A DNA stretch of 64,000 nt from Plectosphaerella cucumerina. Lineage: Eukaryota; Ascomycota; Sordariomycetes; Glomerellales; Plectosphaerellaceae. The position numbers and the translations under genes were made by a program. The stretch lies in the NCBI GenBank assembly GCA_020746995.1, contig JAGPXD010000001.1:2232001-2296000 (forward strand), read 5' to 3'. Under the pieces are notes generated by a model. It was given only the letters and a program-made list of their open reading frames with translations. It was not told the DNA's origin and made no database searches. The stretch's first letter is position 1. Each line of letters starts with the position of its first letter. Below are positions 32,232 through 43,895 of the stretch, piece after piece.

Positions 32232-35200
32232 ATGGCGTCTTCACTCTTCAACGGACTTACAGGCGGCGGCTCTTCTGGGAACGTACAGCTCAGTGGACAG
32301 TCCCACCATGATGCCTCTTTTGCCAACCACGAACATGCCAGTCTCATCCAACTTCTCTCTGACATCCGACGTGACTTGGTCAGCCAGCAGGGCCGTCTGC
32401 TGCCAAACCTGAAGCTTGCTCTTACAGCTGGCGAGACGGTGTTGCAGGGTGGCGTCATCGATGACCGCAAGTATCTCGTATGTCAGCTACCGATTCCGTT
32501 GCGCTTTTGCTGGACACTCATTCCGTCGTCAGGTCGAAGACATCGTCTCGCTCGCGGCATCTCTTCCCAATGATACTAAGATCAGGACCGACCTGAACTC
32601 GCGGTTCATTCACAGACTCTGGTCAAGCCTCCAGCATCCTCCCATCTCGTACTTGGGCGATAAGTTCATTTACCGATCCGCCGATGGATCAAACAACGTG
32701 GGTCTCACAGATCTCTGTCGTATCACGGCTGCCAAGCTCACTGCTGACTTCTTCCTCAGAACATATTGTACCCGCAGCTTGGCGCTGCAGGCAGTCACTA
32801 TGCCAGAACTGTGGCTCCCATGTACCGTCAGCAACTCAACTTGCCTGACCCTGCCGCCATCTTTGAAGGTACTTGAAAAGCCTCGTTGTTTTAAAGAGCT
32901 AGAAGCTAAACGCTGTACAGCTTTAATGGCGCGAAATGGTCCTGCGAGGGAGCATCCCGCAAAGGTCAGCAGCAGCCTCTTCCATTTCGCGACAATCATC
33001 ATCCATGGTATGTCCCACGGTTTGCAAAGCGCCTCAGTGTCTATCCTCTGCTGAAAATGTCTTCAGATCTATTCCACACGGATGAGAAAGACAGGACCAA
33101 AGTGAAGAACTCCTCTTATCTTGATCTCGCGCCCCTGTATGGCGACAACGAGGTCGAGCAGAATGGAGTCCGAACCTTCAAGGATGGGCTCTTGAAGAAA
33201 GACACGTTCGCCGAGAGAAGGCTCCTCGGCCAGCCTCCTGGCGTCTGCGCTATGATGATTGCCTTTAACCGCTTCCACAACTATGTCGTGGGTGAGCTCG
33301 CCGAAATCAACGAGCGTGGACGTTTCAGTCTCCGCCGGGGCTTGAAAGAGGGGAGCTCTGAGTACGAGGAGGCTCTGTCCACGCGCGACAATGACCTCTT
33401 TCAGACAGGCAGACTCATCACCTGTGGATTGTATGTCAACATCATTCTTGGCGACTATCTCAGGACCATCCTCAATCTGAATCGGAACCCTACCGGCTCT
33501 GACTGGAAGTTGGACCCTCGTGAGGATTTCTCCAACGTCTTCGATTCCGAGGGCACTCCGCGAGGCATCGGAAACCAGGTCAGCGCCGAGTTCAACCTGA
33601 TCTACCGATGGCACAGCGCCGTCAGCGCGAACGATCAGAAGTGGACGGAGGAGCAATTCTACCGCATCTTTGGCAAAGATGCAGACTGGGGTAAGTAAAG
33701 ACCAACTCTTTCCACAGCAACTGAAAAGGCTTGCTAATGTGACCAATGTTTCTAGACGAAATCCCGGTCCATGCTTTTATTGATGGTGTCCGCTCCCTTG
33801 GCGATAAAGCCCCTAAAGACCCAGGAGAGTGGGCTTTTGGTGGGTTGAAGAGGGGCGATGATGGCTCTTTCAAGGATGAAGATCTGGTTCGTCTCATGCA
33901 GGAAGCAACAGACAACGTCGCCGGTAAGTCCTACTTCCCCGATTGCAACCTGACCTTGGACTGATTCTTCTCAGGTGCCTTCGGGGCTCGCAACGTGCCG
34001 CGTGTTTTGCGAGCTGTCGAGGTGCTTGGCATTCAGCAGGGCCGTGACTGGGGCCTCGCTTCGCTAAACGAACTTCGCAAGTTCTTCAAGCTGGAGCCTT
34101 ACAAGACTTTCAGTCAGTTTCAGTCCTTCGCTGTGCCTCAAGCATGAAGCTAACATAGACGCAGCCGAGATGAACCCCGACCCCGCCGTTGCTGACGCCC
34201 GTAAGTCTCCCAACTCCTCCCTACCTAGTATGATCCAGGATGCTGATGAAGTCAACTCTAGTCGAGGCTCTGTACGGTCATCCCGACAATGTCGAGATGT
34301 ACCCTGGTATCGTGGCTGAAGCCTCAAAGGAGGAGAAGATCCCTGGATCCGGCTTGTGCCCCGGTTTCACACTCTCCTACGCCATTCTGTCCGACGCCAC
34401 GGCTCTGGTTCGCGGAGATCGCTTCTACGCGACCGATTACAACCCTGCCAACCTGACAGCTTTCGGGTAGAGAACAACCCTCCCACTGAAATATTGCTGT
34501 TGTTGACACCTCTTCCAGATACGCCGAAGCTGACGCCAGCCCCGATGTCGCGGGTGGCGGCGTCATGTACAAGTTGATGATGAGGGCGTTCCCAGGCTGG
34601 TACCGCGCCAACAGCTCATACGCTCTGTACCCCTTCACGGTGCCTAGCCGTATCAAGGAGAACTTCGCCAACAAGCCAAACATGCCTGCGCTTGACTTCA
34701 CGATGCCCACATTTGTTGGTCCGCCTACTCCAGCCTTCACTTGGAAGGCTGTCACCGAGATCTTGAAGGACCAGCCACAGTTCCGCGTGCCGTGTAAGTC
34801 CCTAGCTTTCTTCGAAGCTGCTACGACAACAGTTGGATACTGACATTTCGAATAGGGGGCCCGCACACGTTCCAGCTCACTGGGCACGACTACATGCTCT
34901 CAGGAGACACCAACGCGAACGCTCGCCAGAGAGAGTCGGTCAAGAAGTGCCTCTACTCGCCGAAGGACGGGATGTCCCAAGTTCGCAAGTTCTACGAGAA
35001 CACGACTGCAGCTTACATCCAGAAGGCCAGCTACAAAATTGGTACTTCGTTCGAAGTCGACATTGTCAAGGAGTAAGTCCAATCCACAGCTGAGCCCCCG
35101 TTCATTCATTCTCTTCGGGTGTTGGGGCCAGAAAAGCTGACCCTTGGCTATAGAATCGGAAACATGGTTCACTCCGCTTTCGTTGCCGAGTTCTTCGGCA

Positions 35201-36391
35201 TCCCCCTCCGCAGCAGGGGCGGCGGGCCTGACAGCTACACCGAAGAGACTCTCGCAGAAGCACTCGGTGACCTCTTTGCCTACGTCTTCCTCGACCTTGA
35301 CACTGCGCAGTCCATGAAGAATCTTGTTGTAGCCAAACGGCACACCGAGAAGCTCGGCCAGGTGATGCAGGCGGTCGTGTCCGCTGCCAAGTCGCGTCAC
35401 CTGCCGTACCTCATGCAGCTCATCTGGCCAGAGGGGCCCCGTGGTGACCTGAGCAGCTACGGCACCAAACTCATCGACAGGCTTTTGGAGGCTGACAAGT
35501 CCGTCGACAATGCGGTTTGGACTCTGATTCCCACCGCTGCTGCGGCGTCCGCAACCCAAGCTCAGGCGGTATGTGCAGCTTTGCCAGTGATTCAAGCGCG
35601 CTTCCTCTCCAGGAGTTTTGATACTGACTCAAGTTTCTCCCCTCTGCTAGTGGGCCCAGATGATCGATTTGTACCTCTCTGATGAGTACTATTCGCACTG
35701 GGCTGACATTCAAGCTCTCGCCATGTCGGAAAAGCCTCAGGCTTTTGAGAAGCTGAAGAAATACGCCCTCGAAGGGTGAGTCAAACAACTGGCCCCATCC
35801 CAAAATGCTGGACTTTGTAGCTGACTACTCCAAGATTCCGCCTTTCCACCCCGGCCTTCGGTCTGGTGAGGAACATGGAGGGCGCCAAGGCCAGCATCCA
35901 GGACGGTCCGCGCATCTTCACCGCGAGGAAGGGCGACGTCGTCTTTGTCGACTTTGTCAGCGCTGGACGGGATCCATCTGTGTTCCCCGATCCGGAGAAG
36001 ATCAAGCTCGACCGCCCCGATTCAAGCTACATCCATCATGGCTGGGGACCTCATGCCTGTCTCGGACGGGAGATCGTGACCATCGCTGGAGCTAGCATGC
36101 TCCGGGTTTGCGGAAGGCTCGCTGGGTTCCGCCGCGCCCCGGGCCCTGCGGGCGAGATGAAGAGCAAGCTCGTCAACGGGACTTTCAAGAGGTTCCTCTC
36201 CGAGGATGGAAGCACTTGGGGACCGTTCCCCGTTAGTAAGTGTCATCTGATGTTACGACAACCCCAAGGAGGTGCTGACGGTTTCCGTAGCCAAGAAGGT
36301 CCTCTTCGACTACATGTACGAAGACTCGCCCAGCAGCAACGGCCGCGCCAACGGCAACGGCCATGCCAACGGCCATGCCACCAGATACTAG
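32232..36391 (+). CDS. Psi-producing oxygenase / linoleate diol synthase-like fusion (heme dioxygenase + cytochrome P450)
   Basis: Fifteen exons (32232-32477, 32533-32697, 32760-32868, 32921-33007, 33067-33690, 33756-33923, 33975-34112, 34165-34200, 34262-34466, 34519-34793, 34856-35072, 35154-35568, 35651-35775, 35835-36235, 36291-36391) give 1103 residues. The N-terminal animal-peroxidase-like dioxygenase has the FNRFHNYV segment and the YRWH motif (Tyr382 radical donor, His385 proximal heme ligand). The C-terminal P450 domain keeps heme-thiolate Cys1012 in GWGPHACLG, so it should bind heme, unlike Ppo enzymes that lost this Cys. Family members oxidise C18 fatty acids to hydroperoxides and rearrange them to diols, epoxy alcohols or allene oxides, which act as sporulation and development signals. 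The helix-I motif reads ATQAQ (890-894), where diol synthases usually have an Asn-x-x-Gln motif. The C-terminus is an Asn/Gly/His-rich tail. Confidence 0.95.
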
Positions 36392-36665
36392 GGTCTTTCA
36401 CGTGGGTTTGATCATCCATCGCTCACTATTTGACGAAGTCGGTTCCATGGCCCGTCCCAGTATGCGGGTAATGAACAACGTCAAGTTGTTTCAGGTAGTG
36501 TCAATGACACAGGAAAGGGCATCATCTTACTTGAGTGACCTAGCAATTTCAATTTCCGCAGCAACTATCATTTGACAGAAAGTACCGTATCTCAACACAC
36601 TCCTCTGAAAACCTCAGATCAACAAGACAGAACCCAGGTGACTGAATCAGGTGCAACTTCCCACC

Positions 36666-37067
36666 CTAAGCCTCAGGAGCAGGACTGGCCTCAGCCTCAG
36701 GGGCCCCCTCGACCTCACCAGGCTCCTCTCCTCCGTAAATCTCATCGAGGTACTGTGCATACTCCTCCTCAGCCTCAAATTCCTCGTCGTCGTATTCGTC
36801 GAACTCCTGGTCCTCCGGGTCGACGCTGCGCTTGCGGCCCCAGCGGGCGTAGCAAAAGTTGTAGCAGTAGGTACGGCCGGTGGAAGTGCGAAGGGCATTC
36901 GAGGCCGCCCAGCAGAGGGCCTTGGCGGGGAAGGGGATGATGGGGAGGCGGCAGAAGCGGTTCATGGCGGCGGGGCCACCGCGGCAGGCGGCTCGGCACC
37001 TGGAAAGGCTGGCGTCGACGCCGGCGGCGGCAAGGAGGGGGGCAGCGATGACGATGGAAAGCTTCAT
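36666..37067 (-). CDS. Small secreted protein with Kex2-like site and acidic tail
   Basis: A single-exon 133-residue protein that starts at 37067 (MKLSIVIAAPLLAAAGVDA), a clear signal peptide; a longer frame upstream lacks sense. The mature N-terminal half has six cysteines (SRCRAAC, RFC, ALC, TYC, NFC), then RWGRKRS, a dibasic Kex2-type site, and then a strongly acidic tail of about 50 residues rich in Glu/Asp/Tyr and ending in Ala/Pro/Glu. Cleavage after KR would separate a compact six-Cys peptide from the acidic piece. I recognise no family. A TATA box sits about 180 nt upstream. It is convergent with the Ppo gene, 274 nt apart. Confidence 0.75.
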   Translation of the reverse strand: MKLSIVIAAPLLAAAGVDASLSRCRAACRGGPAAMNRFCRLPIIPFPAKALCWAASNALRTSTGRTYCYNFCYARWGRKRSVDPEDQEFDEYDDEEFEAEEEYAQYLDEIYGGEEPGEVEGAPEAEASPAPEA

Positions 37068-39112
37068 GGTGTTGGTGGTGGTGGTCTGGAGATGGTTAGC
37101 AAGGCTTGTTGGCCGAATTTTGTTCAACTCACTTGGTCGAAGGTGTTGCTTGAGGGTTTGAAGATGGTCGTATTGGTCTGATGATCTGGGATTGCAGTGG
37201 TGATGATGGTTCTTTTTGATAGCATCTAGAGCGGACGAGACTGGCCTTTTTATATGTCTCTCGAGCCTCTCGGGAGAGGCTCTCCCCGCCTATGGCAAGT
37301 CTGCCTTCAAGATTTCTTGTATCCAGAATGTCTGACTTGGGTAGATGGAAGGCATCTTCACAGTGCCTTGAGTGAGCAAGTCAGCCCCGATGAGTACAAA
37401 CATGCACGATGCACCGATGCACATGAACAGGAAGTATGCTTCACACGGAACTCGCAGGTAAGTCGAGCCTTGCCAAGACACGGAGGTTACAGCGCTAAGC
37501 ACCGGCTGAGATGCACTGGAACATTGGATATTACCCAAGGCTGATGATAAGGTCGAAGATGGTGAATGAAGGGAGTTGCAACCCGGTAGGATCAATCGGG
37601 ATCGGGTGAACTTCCATACTGCTTATGACTCTAGCTTGAGTCTGTTGCGATGTTGAAGTGTTGTGAGATGAGAGAAAGCCCTGGATCTTCGGAGCTGAAA
37701 GTGAGGAGGATCGCAAGCCAATGGCATCGCCCACGGGCGAGGGGCTGTGGCTAAAAAAGGGGGCGGCGGGTACAACGTCGTGGCGGAGTCTGTGAGCACA
37801 ACGTCGGCGCTTATTATCGCGATCGGCCCGCCCTGTCAAGGCAGATCGGACTTGGAGTGCCCTCGAAACAACATGAGGTCTTATTTTGAGTTTGTCTGTG
37901 TTGGGCTCTGCTTGCTTTCAGCAGAATTGTTCTCACGGCTGGAGCCAAGAGTGCTCAAGCTTCGTGCTCCATTTGAAAAGGGTTGCAAGCTCAGGGGACC
38001 GTGGGGTTTTGGGCGGGACATCAATCACCTCAGCCCGTGGAGCTCCAGCCTCGATTGTGGGGGAGAAACGGTTGGCTTGACCTGTCATCTCCAGTGAATA
38101 CAGTCAACCTGATAGTGCAGGGTTTCCAGTCCTGTCGTACAAACGAGAAAAGAAGAGCCGATGCCGACTGGTGCCAGCTTAGCTGCCTGGCAGCAAACCA
38201 AAGTACTTGTCGGGCGAAAGTCCAGGCGTGGCGCCGAGGCTGCTCAGATGGAGCCCCCAGAGCCCCAGGAAATCGAGTGTTCCAGTTGGCGGGGGCTGAA
38301 TCTCGATGGGTGATCCTATAGGGCAGCCACGGGCCGGTTCAGGGGGTTGACGTCATCCAGAAAACGCCCGGCCGCGGAGACCAGCCAGTGGTCGGGCGAC
38401 GGGATCTTTCAGCTGAAGCTGGCAAGACCTCCAGCTCGCCGAGAAGGCAGGTGCGAGAAAAGCAGCAACCTCCCGTTCAGTGGTAATCAGAAGCCGCCTG
38501 GCTTTTCTTTTGGCTACATGTAATTTCGATCGTTGAAAGAGGCGGAAAACACAACAGGAAAAGATTCGGTAATACCCATCTCCTCGGACCCTCAATTCAA
38601 GCTCAATTCAAGCTGCCCCCAGCTTGGCATTGCCGTTTGCCCCTAAATCCCCTGATTGGGTTTGCTCCAGAACTCCAGTCCGTCGTCAGCGCATTCGCGG
38701 CCAGGCTGTGGGGTTCATCTCGCTTTGCAGTGTCCATCGGGTGCTAGCAGGGCGCTGTGGCGGAGTCTATGCCGGGCGCCGGGCGGGCACCCATGTCGTA
38801 CCACTCACTGCTTGGTGCTACCACTTTGACCTTGCCCTTATTTCAAGATTTCTCCCCTGGAAAATCCTAGGCAACAGCAAACCGCCGCCTGAGGCTCACA
38901 ATCACAACTTGAACACTCGCTTCGACGTTGTCGATCCATGCTTTCCAGCAGCATTGCGACAAAGATGTAGATGGAGAGATCGTCGTGAAATCTCTATCGC
39001 GAAAGGGAGATTTTATCCACTGCCGAACTCATTCCAACCCGCCTGGGGTCATCCTGCATCGGCACCGCCTCCCGCCCGCCCGCATCAGCGGCGCGTCTCA
39101 ATCCCGGTCGCC
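37068..39112. other. Gene-free stretch, 2.0 kb
   Basis: Apart from the TATA box at 37245-37254 for the minus-strand secreted protein and the leader of the GT32 gene, I see only short frames without domains. Confidence 0.5.
37245..37254 (-). promoter_or_regulatory. TATA box of the acidic-tail secreted protein
   Basis: TATAAAAAGG on the minus strand, about 180 nt upstream of the ATG at 37067. Confidence 0.6.
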
Positions 39113-40226
39113 ATGGGCTTCACACCATCTTCCTGGACGAGGCTCTTCAACGTCTCCCCAGCCCGACGATGTCGCATGACAATCATCACCACATTCCTTT
39201 TCGCCATCTTCCTCTCCTCAATCCTCTTCTACTCCCTCTTCATCGAAACCAGGGACGTCTTTGGCGGTTCCGCTCCCGCGCCGCGGCAGCACGGCGCGAC
39301 AGCCGACGACAAAGCTCATCCGGGTCTCATCCCTCGAAAGATCTGGCAGATCTCGCTCAAGGAGCAACTCGGCAGAGTCGCAGGCTCGACCAGCACGAAT
39401 GAGATCAAAGATGCACTATCATGGCTGGCCCTGAACCCCGACTACGAATTGTAAGTCCCCAGCGCTTCATTTTCAACAACCACATTCTGACATACCCGGC
39501 AGCACTCTTGTGGGCGACCAAGGCGGCCATGACGTCGCCGAGAAGTATCGCTCTTCTAATCACTCCCTCATCGGAGCCTATGATAGTATCCCAAATGTGG
39601 GCATGAAATCGGACCTGCTCCGTTACATGATCCTCGAGGACCAAGGCGGCGTGTACACCGATACCGACACGGTCGCGCTCAAGGCCATTGAGCACTGGGT
39701 GCCCCTCAAACTCCGGGACAAGGTCCGCCTCGTCGCCGGGATCGAGTACGACCGCCGCGACGACGCCAAGCAGTGGCCAGGCACCTACCACCACGTCTCC
39801 CTCTGCCAATGGACCATCGCCGCAGCGCCCGGACACCCTGTTTTCAAGAGCATGATCTCCCACGCCCTCGGCGCCTTTGACGAGCTCGTCGCCATGCATC
39901 AGAAGCCGTTAGCCGAGATCAAGCCCACCGATGACGAGGTCCTGAAATCCACGGGTCCCGCGGCCTGGACCGCCGTAGTCTTCCAGCACCTGCAACAGTA
40001 CGACCCGGACCTCAACAGCACCAAGGACCTCTCTTTCATGACGGAGCCTACCCTATTCGGCGACGTTCTGATCCTGCCGATCGACGGGTTCGGCGTCAAT
40101 CAGAAGCATTCGCACAGCACAAACGACGGCAGCATACCCCCAGATGCATTGGTGAAGCACCAATTTCACGGATCGTGGAGAGGAGGGTTCTGGAAATCAT
40201 TTTGGGAGTATTGGGGGTCGGCGTAA
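39113..40226 (+). CDS. GT32 glycosyltransferase (Och1-like)
   Basis: Two exons, 39113-39450 and 39503-40226, give 353 residues. It is a type II membrane protein: a short cytosolic stretch, one TM (ITTFLFAIFLSSILFYSLFI, about residues 22-42), then a lumenal catalytic domain. IPRKIWQIS, SDLLRYMILEDQGGVYTDTD with the metal-binding DTD, and HPVFKSM are GT32 signatures shared with yeast alpha-1,6-mannosyltransferase Och1. The expected place is the Golgi, acting in N-glycan or related mannosylation with GDP-mannose. The intron splits a Phe codon (TT|C). The start ATG is the first that leaves the TM near the N-terminus. Fungi carry several GT32 paralogues, so it need not be Och1 itself. Confidence 0.9.
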
Positions 40227-40583
40227 AATTGAGAGCATAATACCTAGAGCAGCGTTTACATGAGCAACATAATCTTGCAACACAGCCATCGACATAGTCT
40301 CGACGTGCATCTTGGGACGTCAACCATCCATTTGAGGCCCTTCTGACCAATCAGCAGATGACTGGGAGACAGAAGAAGCATGCAGGATCCAAGACAGGCC
40401 ATGTCACGAACAGGTAGGCAAAATCGAGCATTGTTTGGAGAAGGAGCTCGATAGTGATGAAGAATCTTTGCCATTTTCTACCTATCCAAAACTCCTAAAC
40501 GCCAAAATCAACCCTTTCCGTCCCGAACTCCTACAATACCTACAATGCTACACCCCTCGACCAACACCCGAGCTCGAAGCAAC
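40227..40583. other. Gene-free convergent spacer
   Basis: The 3' flanks of the GT32 and secreted-protein genes. Nothing else is recognised. Confidence 0.45.
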
Positions 40584-41234
40584 CTAGAAGCGCCTGGCCG
40601 ACGATCCGCTCTGGAAGATATCGAAAGCCTTGCTCATGTCAAAGTCCCACTGGTCAATCTTGCAAGTATCCTTGATGAAGTTGGTCCATCCCTCCTTGCC
40701 ACCGAGCTTGTCGGCAAGGCTGACGCTCCTGATGATCCACTTGGCCGCCTCGGCCACGGGACCGACGCCAGGGATGGCCGACGTGCCGAGGAAGACGCTC
40801 TGCTTCAGGGCCTCGAGCCAGACGGCGCAGGTGATGGCCGGGAGCTCCTGCAGGCCCTCGGCTGTGAACTTGACGACGAGCTCGAGCGCGGGGTTGGAGC
40901 ACCAGCACTCTCCATACGTGTACCGCTCTCCATCGGGGTTGGCGTGGATGGTCGACGGGTCCGAGGTGCCGCTGCCGTTGCAGGTGACCGAGTCGGACTT
41001 GCAGTATTGGCGGCAGGGCCAGAGGCCGTCACGGCCCGTGGGGTCAATGTAATAGCGGCAGAGGCCCTGCTCGGCGAAGACGCGGTTGGTCGCGTGGTAC
41101 TCGTCCCAGGTGGTCTCGCGACGGACGATGGAGGTGTCTTTCTGGCGGTTCTGGGGGACGGCGGCGCCGGAGACGAGGGGCGCGATGCTGGCGAGAGCGG
41201 CGAAGGAGGTGAAGAGGGTGTTGAAGGCGACCAT
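40584..41234 (-). CDS. Secreted protein of unknown family, 8 Cys
   Basis: A single-exon 216-residue protein. Signal peptide (MVAFNTLFTSFAALASIAPLVSG), then a short propeptide that could end at a dibasic site (SIVRRE). The mature part has eight cysteines (GLCRYY, WPCRQYC, VTC, GECWC, ITC, DTC), in the first half with a GxCRYYIDPTGRDG stretch; the second half is a more hydrophobic, helical segment (GTSAIPGVGPVAEAAKWII). I do not recognise a domain. The ATG at 41234 is the only one that gives a signal peptide. A TATA box lies 180 nt upstream. Candidates for function are a secreted effector or wall protein. Confidence 0.78.
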   Translation of the reverse strand: MVAFNTLFTSFAALASIAPLVSGAAVPQNRQKDTSIVRRETTWDEYHATNRVFAEQGLCRYYIDPTGRDGLWPCRQYCKSDSVTCNGSGTSDPSTIHANPDGERYTYGECWCSNPALELVVKFTAEGLQELPAITCAVWLEALKQSVFLGTSAIPGVGPVAEAAKWIIRSVSLADKLGGKEGWTNFIKDTCKIDQWDFDMSKAFDIFQSGSSARRF

Positions 41235-42295
41235 TTTGGCTGTTGGTGGTGGATTGGGAATGGGATCTGGGTGAAGTTGGTCTGAAGTAGGGGAGATGTT
41301 TTGGAGTTTGGATGAGGTTTGTGAGAAGAAGCTATGGTGGTTGTGATGTTCTTGTGTTTGTTGTTGTGGATGATGGTTCTTTTCCTTCTTCCAAACGGCG
41401 GCTTCTCATCCTCTTTATACAACTCTGACTCTGGTCTGTCGTTCAACATCTACGAAGAGCCTCATCCCAGGTCCCGATGCATCTCACGATGGGCCACGGC
41501 AGCTCCCGCCGAATCTCCACTCATCCTCTCAGAAAGTCCGAGCAGGCCAACAGAGTGCACAAACTAACGAGCCGTGCTACGTGCATCCCCGGAATGAAGC
41601 TATTCACGGGTGCTTGGCGGGTCCAGTAGCATCGAAGGATGGGCGGTGCAAATCGGGGGCCAGGTACAGGGGTAAATCCAGGGGTGCACAGCCTGGACCG
41701 GCAACGATTGCCGCTGTTGGCCCGGCCGATGAAGGATTGACCCCACGCTGGAGAGAGGCGCAACAGTCGATCTTTTGTGGGTTCGCACCTCGCAGGCTCG
41801 CACTGCGAGAGCCCTCAGGCCCAGCCCTGTCCGCTATTTTTAGTATCTAAAAATATCTGCGCAAGATGCCGCCGTGCAACTTTCAAGCTTCAATCTGTCT
41901 ACCTGTAGACTTGGAAGACCCTGCGATTCAAACTGATCCTCCGGAATCAAGAGACTTCTAATTGTGTCATAGGTCAACAACCAAGGTACCTAGTTACTCT
42001 CAGGGCGAGACTCTGATGAACACCTGGGAGAATGGGTGGAGCTTGAGTTCAATTCGCCCGTCGGTCCTGTTGTTCAACGCTCGAATGTGGCACCACTTGC
42101 GATAGCTTCAGCAGCGCAGCATGACGAGATTGAGAGTAAACAAGTGCTTTACTGGCTCTATAATTATGCTTCTAGGGAAGACGGCGACTACTCCCGAACC
42201 CGAACCCCCATTACACCTCCGCCGAATGCCATTAATCCTTGCAGCCATTCCCAAAGAAGCGCAAACCCAAGTCAAAGATGAAGCTCCGCAGAAGC
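41235..42295. other. Gene-free stretch, 1.1 kb
   Basis: Promoter of the 8-Cys secreted protein and the 3' flank of the next gene. No other feature is recognised. Confidence 0.5.
41414..41419 (-). promoter_or_regulatory. TATA box of the 8-Cys secreted protein
   Basis: TATAAA on the minus strand, about 180 nt upstream of the ATG at 41234. Confidence 0.55.
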
Positions 42296-42964
42296 TTAGG
42301 CGGAAGTCTCCCAGGCCTCAACACTGACGTGGCAAGGAACCGGCATGGCGTACTCGTGGCTGGCCAGAGCGTTGGGAGGCAGAGGAGCCAGCTCAGCACA
42401 CTGGGGCACGAGGCGAATCTCCGCGCAGCCCTGAGGGACACCGTGGTAGGCGTACTTGAGGACGATGAACTCCTTGCCCGAGTAGTAGGGGATCGACTCG
42501 CGGCAGGCCATGTAGGTGCCGTCGTTTCCAGGCGCGGAAAGGTAGAAAAGGTCGCGGTTCTGGTTCAGACCGACACCCGGGGTGCCAGGGCCGGCATCGA
42601 CGCGGAGGTCGGCGGTGCCGCTTGGGGTGTAGACGAAGTCGAGCCCGTTGGGGAAGGGAGGCGTGCCGGCGTCGGTGAGGAGCGAGGACTCGTAGTCCTT
42701 GATCTGGTTCTCGGTGCCGTTGAGGTACCAGACGGAGGCGGCGTCGTTGGAGAGTCCGGCGACTGCGCGGCCGGCGCCATCGTGGATGGTGGAGAGGGTC
42801 CAGAAGTTGATGGACGGGGTGAGATCGGTGGCGGGGTTGGTCACGACGGCGACCAGTTCGAAGCCGGCAGACTTGTCGAGGTTCTGGTTGATGGTGGTGG
42901 TAGTGCCGGCGATGGCGAGGCCAGCGAGGCTGCCGGCGAGGATGATGTTCATGGCGGAGTGCAT
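42296..42964 (-). CDS. Secreted DUF7907-like protein
   Basis: A single-exon protein of 222 residues. The start at 42964 (MHSAMNIILAGSLAGLAIA) gives a signal peptide; the second Met at 42952 gives an equally good one. The mature chain has the layout of the fungal DUF7907 family: FELVAVVTNPATDLTPSINF, SINFWTLSTIHDGAG, a beta-rich middle with TDAGTPPFPNGLDF, and a late cysteine region (MACRESIPYY, GCAEIRLVPQC, VPCHVSVE). The family is restricted to filamentous ascomycetes and has no known activity. A TATA-like CTTATA (minus-strand TATAAG) lies about 155 nt upstream. Confidence 0.75.
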   Translation of the reverse strand: MHSAMNIILAGSLAGLAIAGTTTTINQNLDKSAGFELVAVVTNPATDLTPSINFWTLSTIHDGAGRAVAGLSNDAASVWYLNGTENQIKDYESSLLTDAGTPPFPNGLDFVYTPSGTADLRVDAGPGTPGVGLNQNRDLFYLSAPGNDGTYMACRESIPYYSGKEFIVLKYAYHGVPQGCAEIRLVPQCAELAPLPPNALASHEYAMPVPCHVSVEAWETSA

Positions 42965-43895
42965 TGTTGGGAAGTGGAGTGGGTCTATTAGTGCTGATGT
43001 GGAGGAATGAAAATGCTTTGATGCTGAAGGTTGATGCGATGGAATGCTGGATGCTTGAGATGATGTGCTGATGAGAGTGAGGATGGATGCTTTGATGGTG
43101 GAGGTTATTGCCCGTCTTATACTCGTCGAACTTCGAGATGGTCCTTCCCTCCTGCATCTTGGGGGACGAAAATAGCTCCTGCCTTAGTTTGGAAACTGCC
43201 AATTCGTTCTGTCACTTCCTTCTTCGTAACCTCAATCGTCCGCCTTCCTTTCTTGCGACTAGGTCTTGGTCCACGTGGGTAGGTCTTACCCTAGAAGCTA
43301 GAGACCACGGCATGGCATGGTTACATCATGTCTCAGAACGGCACCCACGCCGTCGCTCCTTGTCATCGCTAGAGAGTCCCGTCTCGGCGCCAGCATTTGC
43401 AAGCCAGTTCTCTTAGTATTGAGGCCCCGTTCGGGTAGTACCTGTTCGGCCTTGCCCGCCGCATCGGGTGTTGAAGCCTTGCTGCATCCGGGGCAAACAA
43501 CGACCCACGGGAATGGCCGAGTGACACTTTTAACCCTGACAGCACGTTCCATTCGGTTGTTTCCGAGACTAGATCCAACGATGGTGGAAGCTTTGTTCAT
43601 CGAAGATCGTTGACGGCGCTCATTGTCTGTGAGAATGATGTAGGTGAGACCAGAATAGCTGCTTCGGTGACATCGTGACCTCTTCCCTTTCCACATGTGT
43701 GTGTTGCTTCTGATCGGAGAAATTTTTGCAGGTGGGAGCTTCAGCTTCTCGCATCGTCTTGTCAATGATCTATTTTCATGAGACAGAGCAGAATGGCGGC
43801 AATGGCGAATCCAGATCCTCTAACCATCATGGCTCTTCCCAAGTCGCTTCCCCTTTCCAAGACCTCTTCGCCGCCGGCATGGCCCATCTCTTCAT
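42965..43895. other. Gene-free stretch
   Basis: Promoter of the DUF7907-like gene, then the 3' flank of the kinase gene. If the kinase TGA at 43898-43896 is a mutated Trp codon, the kinase frame would continue 22 codons into this stretch. Confidence 0.5.
43116..43121 (-). promoter_or_regulatory. TATA box of the DUF7907-like secreted protein
   Basis: TATAAG on the minus strand, about 155 nt upstream of the start. Confidence 0.45.
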
